Assembly (NCBI RefSeq): GCF_031458135.1
Contig: NZ_JAVDXW010000001.1
Span: forward strand, 1,054,001 to 1,118,000
From: Haloactinomyces albus
GTDB lineage: Bacteria; Actinomycetota; Actinomycetes; Mycobacteriales; Pseudonocardiaceae
Direction of reading: 5' to 3'
DNA length: 64,000 nucleotides
Shown: positions 34,501 through 42,362 of the stretch, one piece after another
How the letters are laid out: the number at the start of each line of letters is the position of its first letter
Position numbering within the stretch: the stretch's first letter is position 1
The notes under the pieces: generated by a model
What the model was told of the DNA's origin: nothing
The model's input: only the letters and a program-made list of their open reading frames with translations
The model's database searches: none
Position numbers and translations under genes: made by a program

Positions 34501-35691
34501 GAAGAGGTCGTCGGACTGCGCATCGACGAGAGCACGCTCGACACCCGGCTGGAGGACAGCCGATCCCGGCTCGCCGAGTGCGAATCCGAGGCCGGGACCA
34601 CGGCCGAGGACTTCCGGCAGGCACTGCGGATTCCGGGCCTGTGGGCGGCCACGAGGGTGCGCACCGCGGACCCGGACAACCCGCCCGCGGACCCGGACGA
34701 GGCTGCCGAGCTGGTGACGGCCGAGGAGCGACCGCCGGTGACCGAGACGGACGTGTACAACGAACTCCCGTCCTTGCAGCACGCGCTCAGCGGCACCGAC
34801 GACATCACCGCGCAGGACCGGAACGGGCTGTTGACCGTCACGGTCACCGGAGAGGAGGGGGGCCAACCCGTCGCCGAGGCCGCGCGCCGCGTCCGGGAAC
34901 GGCTTGCCGAGCAGCGCGGTTACCTCGACGAGCGCTACCAGTCGATCTTCGCCGACTACCTCATCCGCGATCTCGCCGAACGTCTGCGCAGCCAGATCGC
35001 GATCGCCGAGGACCTGTGCGAGCGGATGAACGCGGTGCTCGACGGCGCCCGGTCCAGTCAGGGAGTGCACGTACAACTCGAATGGCAGCCCGCGGCCGGA
35101 CTGAGCGACGACCTGCGCCATGCCGTCGACCTCCTGCGCACTCCCTTCGCCAACCGCAGCGACGAGCAGGACGCGCTGCTGCGGCGCGTGTTCACCGACC
35201 TCATCGACTCCGAACGGGACAGTGCCTCGGGGGGTTACCACGAGATTCTCTCCCGTGCCCTGGACTACCGCTCCTGGTACACCTTCACCGTCCGGGTCCG
35301 CGACACCGGACCGGAGGGCAAGCCCCGGATGCGGCGGCTGCAGCAACTGTCCTCCGGCGAGTCCAGGTTGGTGTCCTATGTGACGCTGTTCGCGGCGGCC
35401 GCGGCGTTCTACGACGCGATCGACGTCTCCTCGGGTGCGCAGGGACCGCTGCGGTTGGTCCTGTTGGACGAGGCGTTCGAACGTCTCGATGACCCGACGG
35501 TCGCGCGGATGCTCGGGCTGCTGGTGGACCTGGACATGGACTGGGTGATCACCTGGCCGAGCGGCTGGGGAGTGTCCCCGAAGATCCCGAAGATGCACAT
35601 TTACGACGTGCTGCGACCGAGCAGCGGGCACGGGATCGCCTGCACCCACACCACATGGGACGGTCGCGGCCTGGATCAGGGAGAACCGTGA
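31519..35691 (+). CDS. jetC: Wadjet type II SMC-like ATPase JetC (TIGR02680)
   Basis: The 1390-residue protein has the ABC-type head split across its ends. Walker A is GANGSGKS at about residues 55-62. The signature LSSGES is at about 1277-1282 and Walker B LVLLDEAFERLD is at about 1312-1323. Between them lie roughly 900 residues of Arg/Glu/Ala-rich coiled coil (about 280-1150), interrupted near 640-760 by a non-coiled insert that would be the hinge. JetC dimers extrude DNA loops with ATP. The GTG start at 31519 lies eight bases after the jetB stop. A very long open frame on the opposite strand is a codon-bias shadow. Confidence 0.92.
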   Translation: MSTQAAENTGDQNSRPPEPRGSATRWRLHRGGIVNIWQYGEQTFDLDGGRAIFQGANGSGKSRTLELLLPLCLDGDLHHIGSKGFDTVSMRRLMLDEYTGGPNRIGYAWIELRRVSPEGAAEFLTCGVGVKAAGTSRQISDSWRFITDERVPDRHVAGDLKLVGPGDVPPGAAQLREILGADCVLDEQAFRARIAATVYGVPTERYGDLLHLQRTLRNPDVGLKVLGGRLEQILSDALPPLDAGLIERLATSFDDLESVRENIIRLTGADSALETFLSTYSDYALTALRSRANAMRAAGDRLRARHEDIAVLERRRAETQQDRATAEHTVSELEKRAAELESGLDALRSHPAYTELQNLRDRQRLVDNIRSAAVDALETARTHREQEERSVDSVVGWMRRLLDDVDLAEQTAGQAAQHLTAAGLDGSLVPRPPAVPAAEATARQDRVRAAPEADAEPLTIDRRAPPRLDVEDLTAAFHDAAARAHQAATAAQQRGAQTLALHQQAAELDTQRTEVAETQRLAKQARVTATEAMGRRNQARQELSEIAGGWLEHVRAWASGYPLSGVADPLPEPPTLEQLLDQRSAARQARERVRDWARPQLHRARRVETEIGQELADLRSRGHTLDEDLAELRAGGERAPARPGWATAERSAAEGSAFHRLVDFTTALSEEDRAGLEAALEASGLLNAWVTADGTVTTPGVRELFAAPGEQHGTRSLTDLLVPAPEPGCPVSRERIAALLASVPVDTPGGLSVSPAGEWQAGVLSGAWHKDAAEYVGAGAREAGRKRRIAELEAELSRLRAEIGEAERRHREAADHATELERYVDSFPDDGDLLGAHARLSTATEIAQEAEREATRLLREHEQAEQRWQAAYAELVRATGEIDLPAETEALAAAHHASSEARSSLERLREVIERRCLATLADLRQASLHHDAAIADRMAAESQAEQRCTDHGEQASALAELRAAVGGEGQEVADKIGSLERERTDLDTQLPQKREEVVGLRIDESTLDTRLEDSRSRLAECESEAGTTAEDFRQALRIPGLWAATRVRTADPDNPPADPDEAAELVTAEERPPVTETDVYNELPSLQHALSGTDDITAQDRNGLLTVTVTGEEGGQPVAEAARRVRERLAEQRGYLDERYQSIFADYLIRDLAERLRSQIAIAEDLCERMNAVLDGARSSQGVHVQLEWQPAAGLSDDLRHAVDLLRTPFANRSDEQDALLRRVFTDLIDSERDSASGGYHEILSRALDYRSWYTFTVRVRDTGPEGKPRMRRLQQLSSGESRLVSYVTLFAAAAAFYDAIDVSSGAQGPLRLVLLDEAFERLDDPTVARMLGLLVDLDMDWVITWPSGWGVSPKIPKMHIYDVLRPSSGHGIACTHTTWDGRGLDQGEP

Positions 35692-36962
35692 GCGACGCCG
35701 AGAACATCCGGGCCGTCTGGGACACCGCCGAGCTGCGCGGGCTGTGGGCCAGAGCCCGGGAGATACTGGAGTCCCCCGAGCAGCCCGCGACGTTCCGCCT
35801 CGAACTCCCCGACGAGGACACCCGCAAGGCGGTGGGCGAGGTCTACGGGCGGCCGATGTGGGGCCAGGGCACCCGGATCAATGTGTCCAAATTGGACACA
35901 CAACTGCGGGAGAACACGCGATTCGGCCTCGGCCTGGAACAGGTACTGGAGATCCTGCACGACCGCCCGATCGACAGGCGGGAGTCACCGACCGCCGCCC
36001 GCGCCGAGCGGCGGGACAGAGTGACCGACGTCCTGCACGCGGCCCTGGCCGAGCAGAACCTGGCCGAACAACCCTGGGCACGCCCCTGGATGCAATGGCT
36101 GCACCAGTACGGGCGCGTCGCCGAGAGCGAACTCGACAGTGTCGCGCGGCAAGCGGCGGCGGTACTCGCCCGCCTCGTTCTCGACCCGGGTCACTCGCCG
36201 CGGACCTGGATCTCCCGCGCGGAGCTGGCCGCCCGCTGCGGCGGTGGGGCCCACCGGCTCGACAGCGGCATGACGCTGAGCCGCGTCGTGCTGCGGGCGG
36301 CGGCCCTCGCCCACGGCGTGGAGGCTCCTGCCAACGAACGCGATCGCCGGAGGCTGTGGGAGCTGTGCGGGGTCACGCTCGATGCCGTCTCGGCCACGGC
36401 GCTGTGCTGGGCACTGCCGCTGGTCGGCTCGGACGAGTGGTCACGGGGTGTTCGTGGGCGCACGGAGCTCGGCTTGCCCGCACAGCTCACCCATCTCGAC
36501 CTCGGCGTCGCACCGGAACACCTCGTCGAGGCGGGTACCACGGTCGCCGTCTGTGAGAACCCGCGCGTGCTGGAAGCTGCCGTGCGGGACGGGATCCGGC
36601 ATCCGCTGGTGTGCGTGTCCGGCCATCCGAGCACCATCGTGACCGAACTGCTCCACCGGCTCGGTGCCGACGGCGCTGCCCTGCGCTATCACGGCGACTT
36701 CGACTGGGCGGGCCTGACGATCGCCCGCTCGCTGTGGAACCATCACGGTGCCGGGCCCTGGCGGATGGCGGCGGCCGACTATCGGGCGGCCCTCAACCAG
36801 GCCTCCGCCGAGCGGATCGACCTGCCGGTGCTGACCGGCGAACCGGCCGAGGCGCCGTGGGATCCGGAACTGCCCGAGCTCATGTCCACCGCCGGGCGTG
36901 CCATCGAGGAAGAGGTCGTGCTCGACGATCTCCTCACCGATCTGCGCACCGGCCTGGGCTGA
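35688..36962 (+). CDS. jetD: Wadjet type II TOPRIM nuclease JetD (TIGR02679/DUF2399)
   Basis: The 424-residue protein starts at a GTG overlapping the jetC stop (GTGA). The TOPRIM catalytic pieces are the Glu of VAVCENPRVLEAA at about residue 289 and the Asp-x-Asp of YHGDFDWAG at about 335-340. These bind the metal used to cut DNA. JetD is the cleaving subunit that finishes the plasmid after loop extrusion by JetABC. All four genes are intact, with overlaps or very short spacers, so the system looks functional. No phage or integrase gene borders it. Confidence 0.9.
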   Translation: MSDAENIRAVWDTAELRGLWARAREILESPEQPATFRLELPDEDTRKAVGEVYGRPMWGQGTRINVSKLDTQLRENTRFGLGLEQVLEILHDRPIDRRESPTAARAERRDRVTDVLHAALAEQNLAEQPWARPWMQWLHQYGRVAESELDSVARQAAAVLARLVLDPGHSPRTWISRAELAARCGGGAHRLDSGMTLSRVVLRAAALAHGVEAPANERDRRRLWELCGVTLDAVSATALCWALPLVGSDEWSRGVRGRTELGLPAQLTHLDLGVAPEHLVEAGTTVAVCENPRVLEAAVRDGIRHPLVCVSGHPSTIVTELLHRLGADGAALRYHGDFDWAGLTIARSLWNHHGAGPWRMAAADYRAALNQASAERIDLPVLTGEPAEAPWDPELPELMSTAGRAIEEEVVLDDLLTDLRTGLG

Positions 36963-36971
36963 ATCGCCGTC

Positions 36972-38027
36972 TCAACGGCGGCTGGGCTCGATGACGCGGA
37001 TGCCGTGGAGCTTGCGAACGAAATCCGAGCCGAAGGCGGTCGAGGGGGTGTGCGCACCGGCGGGAGCCGCACCCGCCTGCAGCTCGGCCACGGCGTGCAG
37101 CACGGAATCGGCGGTGAAGTCGTAGGTGTTCGGGCCGGTCAGCGCGGCGGAGACCTGCCCGCCCGCCGCGTCGCCTGCCTCGGCGAACACCTCGACGCCG
37201 CTGCCTGCTCGACGGCGTTCGTCCGGTCCCCGCACCAGCTTCTCGATCGCGGCCTTGCCCAGGCGCTGGGCGAGCGCACCGCCGAAGAGCTTCGGGCCCA
37301 ATCCGGCCGTTGTCGGACCGATGCGGTCGAGTCCGGGAAGGTGGGCGAAGGTCGTGATGGTGCCGATACCCGTGCTGCGGTGAGCCGTACTCACATCTCC
37401 CCAGGGCAGCGAGACGGCCCGTCGCCGCGCGGAGGGGAACGGGACGTCTCGCCTGCGCCATCCGACCGGCACCGTCCGCAGCTCCCCGTCGATGCGGGCC
37501 CGGCCACCGAGGGCCATTCCTTCCCAGGCGCTCTTCATCGTCCCGGCGCTGATGCCTCCCCTGGCGTGGAAGGCCAGGTCCAGCCAGGTGGCCGTCGGCA
37601 GTTCGGCGGCCACCAGGGCCGCCAGGCAGTCGGTGGGCACGACATCGAATCCGGCGCCGGGCAACAGCGTCACGCCCGCGTTCCGGGCCTGCTCGTGCCG
37701 CGCGAGGACCGCCTCGAACACGTCGATCTCACCGGTGATGTCCAGGTAGTGGGTGCCGGATCGCAGACAGCCGTCGACCATCGGCGCCGAGGTGGCCGAG
37801 AACGGCCCGGCGCAATGGGCGACGGCGTCGATGCCGTCCAGGGCGGCATCCACGGCAGCCGGATCGTGCAGGTCGAAGGTTCGATATTCGAGACCGAGCG
37901 GAACCGCCACGTCGGCGACCTTGCGCACGTCGCGGCCTGCGAGCACCGGCCGCTGTCCCCGCTTGGCCGCCGACGTGGCGACCAGGCGGCCGGTGTATCC
38001 GTTCGCGCCGTAGACCATCCAGCTCAC
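36972..38027 (-). CDS. saccharopine dehydrogenase NADP-binding domain protein (trans-acting enoyl reductase-like)
   Basis: The 351-residue protein starts at a GTG at 38027 with AAGGGA upstream; an ATG nine bases later is possible. The N-terminus is a Rossmann fold with VYGANGYTGRLVA and VLAGRD, followed by VAHCAGPFS and the family Tyr/Asp in THYLDITGEI. LPGAGFDVVPTDCLAALVA is characteristic of the saccharopine-dehydrogenase-like oxidoreductases, some of which are trans-acting enoyl reductases for lipids. The substrate is not known. It is convergent with jetD, nine bases away. Confidence 0.85.
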   Translation of the reverse strand: MSWMVYGANGYTGRLVATSAAKRGQRPVLAGRDVRKVADVAVPLGLEYRTFDLHDPAAVDAALDGIDAVAHCAGPFSATSAPMVDGCLRSGTHYLDITGEIDVFEAVLARHEQARNAGVTLLPGAGFDVVPTDCLAALVAAELPTATWLDLAFHARGGISAGTMKSAWEGMALGGRARIDGELRTVPVGWRRRDVPFPSARRRAVSLPWGDVSTAHRSTGIGTITTFAHLPGLDRIGPTTAGLGPKLFGGALAQRLGKAAIEKLVRGPDERRRAGSGVEVFAEAGDAAGGQVSAALTGPNTYDFTADSVLHAVAELQAGAAPAGAHTPSTAFGSDFVRKLHGIRVIEPSRR

Positions 38028-38217
38028 AATGTGTCCCTTCCGCCGTGGGTCGGCTCTCCACGATCCCTTGCCGGTTTACAACGCGCAGTGCTCCACCGAG
38101 TTACTACGCATCGGGATGGCGGGCGGGTGACCTGGCAGAGGGTGCTTCAGGTTGGCCTCGATGAGGTCGGACGTTTTGCCGAGAACCGACACGCCCTGCG
38201 CACTCCGCCGTGTGCGC

Positions 38218-38397
38218 TCAGCCCTTCAGGAAGGCCGTGAAACGCTCCCAGGCTCCGGGAGAGAACACCAGAGTGGCGCTGTCGCGGTCCTTGGTGTCAC
38301 GCACGCCCACGGCGGCGGTGGTGCGGCCGACCTCGACGCAGTTGCCGCCGGAGTTGGACCGCGACGACTTTCGCCACGCCGCATGGGAAAGATCCAC
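38218..38397 (-). CDS. DUF397 protein without its usual XRE partner
   Basis: The GTG at 38397 has AGGAGG nine bases upstream; the protein is 59 residues. The DUF397 signature is complete: WRKSSRSNSGGNCVEV, then VRDTKDRDSATLVFSPGAWERFT. Such proteins normally follow a helix-turn-helix XRE/DUF5753 gene, and in Streptomyces the pair acts like a toxin-antitoxin or developmental switch (WhiJ-type). No such gene is present here: the 140 bp upstream are empty and the next gene is the GDT1 transporter. Confidence 0.88.
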   Translation of the reverse strand: MDLSHAAWRKSSRSNSGGNCVEVGRTTAAVGVRDTKDRDSATLVFSPGAWERFTAFLKG

Positions 38398-38536
38398 GGC
38401 CGCCCTCCTACGCCACCGTCTGCCGGTGTGTCTCGGCCTGCCCGGGATCTTTCCTGATCGAGTCCACGCTCCACACGCCATGCGGGTACGACCGGTGGAG
38501 ATACCACTGCTGCTTCAGCCATTCCCGGCGCTCGAT

Positions 38537-39115
38537 TCAGAGCAGGGTGGGCAGGGAGGTGCCGATCATCCAGGCGCCGAACAGCACGAACAGCGCCGCC
38601 GCGCCATAGCGGATCACGCGTTCGGGCAAGTGCCTGCCGAGCAGCAGCCCGACAGCGATCGCCAGGGCATCGGCGAGGACCATGCCCACAGTGGAGCCGA
38701 TCCAGGTTCCGACCCACTCGTGCCGGGTGGCCAGGGTGACGGTGGCCAGCATCGTCTTGTCCCCCAGCTCCGCGAGAAAGAAAGCGGCCGAAACCGCCAG
38801 CACGGCCGACCCCGCCCCGCGCGCGGCCTTCGCCTTCTCCTCCTCCGTCAGGGAATCACCGCGCAACGTCCATGCGGCAAATCCCAGAAATGCGAGTCCG
38901 GCGAGCAGGCCGATCCATTCGATGGGCACGAGGTGACCGACGCCGAGACCCAATCCGACCGAGGCGGCGTGCACCACGGTGGTGGCCACGGTGATTCCGA
39001 GCAGCACCTGCCACGTGCGATACCGGGTGGCGAAGGTCATCGCCATCAATTGCGACTTGTCGCCGAGTTCCGCGACGAAGATCGCCGCCGAACTCACTGC
39101 GAAGCTGGTCAACAC
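38537..39115 (-). CDS. TMEM165/GDT1 family transporter, probable manganese exporter
   Basis: The protein has 192 residues from the GTG at 39115; a GTG at 39157 in the same frame is an alternative start. It has two homologous halves of three membrane spans, each opening with the family motif: AELGDKSQ in the first half and AELGDKTM in the second. The Glu and Asp of these motifs bind the cation. Bacterial members such as MneA export Mn2+. The yybP-ykoY manganese riboswitch directly upstream makes that role much more likely than Ca2+ or H+ exchange. The protein would protect against excess manganese. Confidence 0.9.
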   Translation of the reverse strand: MLTSFAVSSAAIFVAELGDKSQLMAMTFATRYRTWQVLLGITVATTVVHAASVGLGLGVGHLVPIEWIGLLAGLAFLGFAAWTLRGDSLTEEEKAKAARGAGSAVLAVSAAFFLAELGDKTMLATVTLATRHEWVGTWIGSTVGMVLADALAIAVGLLLGRHLPERVIRYGAAALFVLFGAWMIGTSLPTLL

Positions 39116-39164
39116 GCTTGCCGGCCGCCTCTCGATCGGTGCCGGCAACGAAGACACGAGACAC

Positions 39165-39292
39165 TTCGGCCCGGCACGGTGTGCAGGAACCGAAGGTCTC
39201 GCCCACCTCGTGGAGAGGCTTCGCGACCGGGTGCCGATCGGCGCCAGTGTGTCGACCGCGAGATTACGGGCTACTCCCCTTCTTGGGCACCG
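39165..39292 (-). promoter_or_regulatory. yybP-ykoY manganese riboswitch upstream of the GDT1 gene
   Basis: Reading leftward, the two invariant loop segments are present in order: AAGGGGAGTAGC at 39281-39270 and GAGACCTTCGG at 39200-39190. Between them is a GC-rich helical arm with a symmetrical GCGCCGATCGGCAC core. The spacing of about 70 nt and the downstream TMEM165 gene are typical of RF00080. In this class Mn2+ binding joins the two loops and turns the gene on. The exact ends are approximate. Confidence 0.85.
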
Positions 39293-39320
39293 ACAATACC
39301 CGTTTTTCCGAATGAATCAA
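39293..39320 (-). promoter_or_regulatory. promoter for the riboswitch transcript
   Basis: TTGATT (39320-39315) and TATTGT (39298-39293) are separated by 16 bp and would start RNA near 39290-39285, just before the riboswitch core. The surrounding 39301-39440 is notably AT-richer than the rest of the window. Confidence 0.5.
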
Positions 39321-39622
39321 CACCCATCACGGTGGCACATATCACCGAAAACAAAATACGCAGTGTCCAAATAACTGTTTCGGCGCGGCGCAACATATTG
39401 ATTCGTCGAGGCGCGCACGATTTCTCGTATTTCGGCAAAACATATTCGATCCTCGTCACCACGTGGCGACGAAGCCGCAGGCAGCCGCAAGATCGCCGGG
39501 CTCGCCACGTCGCAGGCAGCGGTCGGCAGAAGTACTGCCGCATCGAGCGGGTACACCGACCATGGGGTGTGTGTCGTCCGTCAGCCCGGCGGGCACAGCC
39601 TCGTGGAGGAAGGAGGCACGCC
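39321..39622. other. AT-richer intergenic stretch between the riboswitch and the MBL-rhodanese gene
   Basis: No protein-like frame is visible on either strand. 39330-39440 has more A and T than its neighbours, which suggests promoter or foreign sequence. The right end carries the strong ribosome site (GGAGGAAGGAGG) of the next gene. Confidence 0.45.
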
Positions 39623-41083
39623 ATGTCCCTGCAGGCCGTGCGGGATTCCGCCTACACCCTCGCGGGTGACCTCGCCGTCGAGGTGATCGAAACCTCCTCG
39701 CTGGGCGATCGCAGTTACCTCGCCACCGACGGCGAGGTCGCCGTGGTCGTCGATCCCCAACGCGATGTGGACCGCATCCTGACCCTGGCAGGCCGGCTCG
39801 ACGTGCGGATCACACTGGTGCTGGAAACCCACGTGCACAACGACTATGTCTCCGGGGGTCTCGAACTGGCCCGGTTGACGGGCGCGGACTACGGGCTCGC
39901 CGCCGCGGACGAGGTTCCCTTCACGCGCACGCCGCTGTCCGACGGCGAGGTCGTCGAGCTGTCCGACCGGATGCAGGTGCGGGCGCTGGCCACGCCCGGG
40001 CACACCTTCCATCACCTGTCCTACGCGCTCGAAGGTGTCGACGGGGCGGTGGGAGTGTTCACCGGCGGTTCCCTGCTGTACGGCACGACCGGGCGCACGG
40101 ACTTGGCCGGGCAGCAGCACAGCGAGAAGCTCGCACGCCATCAGCACGCCTCGGCACACAAGCTGGGGGCGCTTCTGCCGGACGGCGCGCAGGTCTGGCC
40201 GACGCACGGATTCGGCAGTTTCTGCTCGGCGGCCGCGGTATCGGAGGGTTCCGGCACGATCGGGCAGCAGCACCGGAGCAATCCGGCTCTGACACTGGCC
40301 GAGAGCGAGTTCGTCGAGCAGACGCTGTCCGGTCTCGACGTCTATCCCGCGTACTACGCCCACATGGGCGTGCTCAACACCACGGGGCCGGAGCCACTGG
40401 ATCTGCGCTCCCCCGCCCGGGCGACTCCCGAGGAGCTGGCCCAGCGCCTCGAACGAGGTGAATGGGTCGTGGACCTGCGCTCCCGCAAGGCCTACGTCAC
40501 CTCCCACCTGGCCTCCACGGTGAGCCTGGGCTTGGACGGCCCCATGGTCACCTGGCTGGGATGGATGATCGACTGGGGAGCACCGATCGTCCTGCTCGGC
40601 GACTCCCCGGAACAGGTCGAGCGGGCCCAGCGCGAGCTGGCGCGCATCGGCATCGACACGTTCTCCGGCACCGCTGTCGGCAGGCCCCGGGAGCTGGCCA
40701 CCGAGGCCGGGCAGCTCCGCAGCATAGCCTCGGCAAGCTTTGCCGACCTCGCCCGGCACCTGTCCTCGGGATCTCCGCCCTCGTCGCAAGCCCCGACTTC
40801 GGAACACGAGCATTATCCCGCACCGGACGTGGTGCTGGATGTGCGCACCAACAACGAATGGAACTCCGCCCACATCGACGGCGCCGTCCACATTCCGCTC
40901 TACGCGCTCAGGGATCGCCTGCACGAGATCCCTCCCGGAGCGGTGTGGGTGCACTGCGGCAGCGGTTACCGCTCCGCCACGGCGGCCTCGATCCTGGAAG
41001 GAAAAGGCCGCACGGTCGTGCTGCTCGACGATGCCTTCGGCAGTGCCGAACAGTCCGGAGTTCCCCTGGTCGGCCGGGCCTGA
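39623..41083 (+). CDS. MBL-fold/double-rhodanese sulfur-metabolism protein (persulfide dioxygenase-rhodanese type)
   Basis: The ATG at 39623 follows GGAGGAAGGAGG; the protein has 486 residues. Residues 15-230 are an ETHE1-like metallo-beta-lactamase domain with THVHNDYVSG, TPGHTFHHLSY and PTHGFGSFC. Two rhodanese domains follow. The first (VVDLRSRKAYVTSHL) lacks a catalytic Cys. The second has the intact loop VHCGSGYRSATAA. Such fusions pass persulfide sulfur from the rhodanese to a dioxygenase that oxidises it to sulfite. It is convergent with the BASS transporter. Confidence 0.87.
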   Translation: MSLQAVRDSAYTLAGDLAVEVIETSSLGDRSYLATDGEVAVVVDPQRDVDRILTLAGRLDVRITLVLETHVHNDYVSGGLELARLTGADYGLAAADEVPFTRTPLSDGEVVELSDRMQVRALATPGHTFHHLSYALEGVDGAVGVFTGGSLLYGTTGRTDLAGQQHSEKLARHQHASAHKLGALLPDGAQVWPTHGFGSFCSAAAVSEGSGTIGQQHRSNPALTLAESEFVEQTLSGLDVYPAYYAHMGVLNTTGPEPLDLRSPARATPEELAQRLERGEWVVDLRSRKAYVTSHLASTVSLGLDGPMVTWLGWMIDWGAPIVLLGDSPEQVERAQRELARIGIDTFSGTAVGRPRELATEAGQLRSIASASFADLARHLSSGSPPSSQAPTSEHEHYPAPDVVLDVRTNNEWNSAHIDGAVHIPLYALRDRLHEIPPGAVWVHCGSGYRSATAASILEGKGRTVVLLDDAFGSAEQSGVPLVGRA

Positions 41084-41146
41084 CACGCACTGCCCCGGAT
41101 CGGCCGGGTTGCCCGGGCGGTCCGCCGTCGTTCGGCCTGCTGCCGT

Positions 41147-42097
41147 TCAGCGCAGCTCCTCGGCAGGCTCGGTCACCGGTCGCCGCGACCAGTACATCGC
41201 GGCCAGGGATCCGGACATGTTGTGCCACACCGAGAACAGTGCCGCAGGCAGCGCCGCCAACGGCGTGAAATGTGTCGTCGCGAGGCCGGCCGCGAGCCCC
41301 GAGTTCTGCATGCCGACCTCCACGCTGACGGCGCGGCGGGCTGCCCTGTCGAGCCCGACGGCCCGCGCCGCGCCGTAGCCCAACGCCAGCCCGATCGCGT
41401 TGTGGACCACCACGGCCAGCGCCAGCAGCACTCCCGAGGCCAGCAGCGTGTCGACGTTGGTGCCCACCACGGCCGCGACGGCGACCACGATCCCGGTCAC
41501 CGACACCAGCGGCAGCACGGGCAGCAGTCGCTCCACCCACCGGCTCGCGAACACGCGCACCAGCAATCCCGCTACCACCGGGATGAGCACGATCTGCACG
41601 ATCGACAGGAACAGCCCCACCGCGTCGACCGGGAGCGCGGAACCGGCCAGCCAGAGCACCAGCACCGGGGTCAGCACGGGGGCGAGCAAGGTCGAGACCG
41701 AGGTCATCGCCACCGACAGCGCCACATCACCACGAGCGAGGTAGACCACCACGTTGGATGCCGTACCGCCGGGACTGGCTCCGACCAGAACCATGCCCAC
41801 CAACAGCGCGGGCCCGAGCCCGAACGCGGTGCCCACCGCCCATCCGATCAGCGGCATCACCAGGAACTGCGCCACCACGCCGACGACAACGGCCTGCGGC
41901 CGCCGCACGACGATCGCGAAGTCGCCGAGCCGCAGGGTCAGTCCCATCCCGAACATGATCACGCCGAGGATCACGGGGATGGCCGGTTCGAGCGCGGCCG
42001 CCGGGCCGGACACCAACAGTCCGACGAGGCCGCCGAGCAGTACCAGAGCAGCGAACCAACGTCCCGCCAGATCAGCCAGGGAAGTCAGCAGAACCAT
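41147..42097 (-). CDS. bile acid:sodium symporter (BASS) family transporter
   Basis: The ATG at 42097 gives 316 residues with about ten membrane spans. Family features are LGVIMFGMGLTLRLGDF (start of the core domain), GASPGGTASNVVVYLARGDVALSVAMTS (broken helix that binds sodium) and SVEVGMQNSGLAAGLA (second broken helix). The BASS family moves organic anions or keto-acids with Na+; bacterial members include pantoate and 2-keto-acid carriers. The substrate is not decided by the sequence. It is not visibly co-transcribed with any enzyme gene. Confidence 0.9.
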   Translation of the reverse strand: MVLLTSLADLAGRWFAALVLLGGLVGLLVSGPAAALEPAIPVILGVIMFGMGLTLRLGDFAIVVRRPQAVVVGVVAQFLVMPLIGWAVGTAFGLGPALLVGMVLVGASPGGTASNVVVYLARGDVALSVAMTSVSTLLAPVLTPVLVLWLAGSALPVDAVGLFLSIVQIVLIPVVAGLLVRVFASRWVERLLPVLPLVSVTGIVVAVAAVVGTNVDTLLASGVLLALAVVVHNAIGLALGYGAARAVGLDRAARRAVSVEVGMQNSGLAAGLATTHFTPLAALPAALFSVWHNMSGSLAAMYWSRRPVTEPAEELR

Positions 42098-42362
42098 CGG
42101 CCGCACCCCGAACCCTGCGAACCGACCCCGCTCACGCGCGGGCCGATGATCCGGTTGCTGTTGTTTCTCGCCGAGCACACGACCGAAGAGCCTATGATCA
42201 CGCCCGCCGCAGGAGCGGAGCGGGGCAGGGCGACGGGCACCGTACTCGCGATACCCACCACCGCGGACTGCCCTCCGGCGGTCACGCACACCACCGCACC
42301 ACCGACCGAATCCACTACGTTCGTCCGGTTTGCCCAGCCGAAAAGCAGGCAACTCCCCGGTC

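Noticed and set aside
31702-35649. A 1315-residue open frame on the strand opposite jetC.
   Set aside because: It mirrors jetC codons; the translated sequence is low-complexity with no domain, while jetC has complete SMC motifs. It is a shadow of high GC3.
36972-38240. A 411-residue plus-strand frame opposite the saccharopine-dehydrogenase-like gene.
   Set aside because: The minus-strand protein has a clear Rossmann motif and ribosome site; the plus frame has none.
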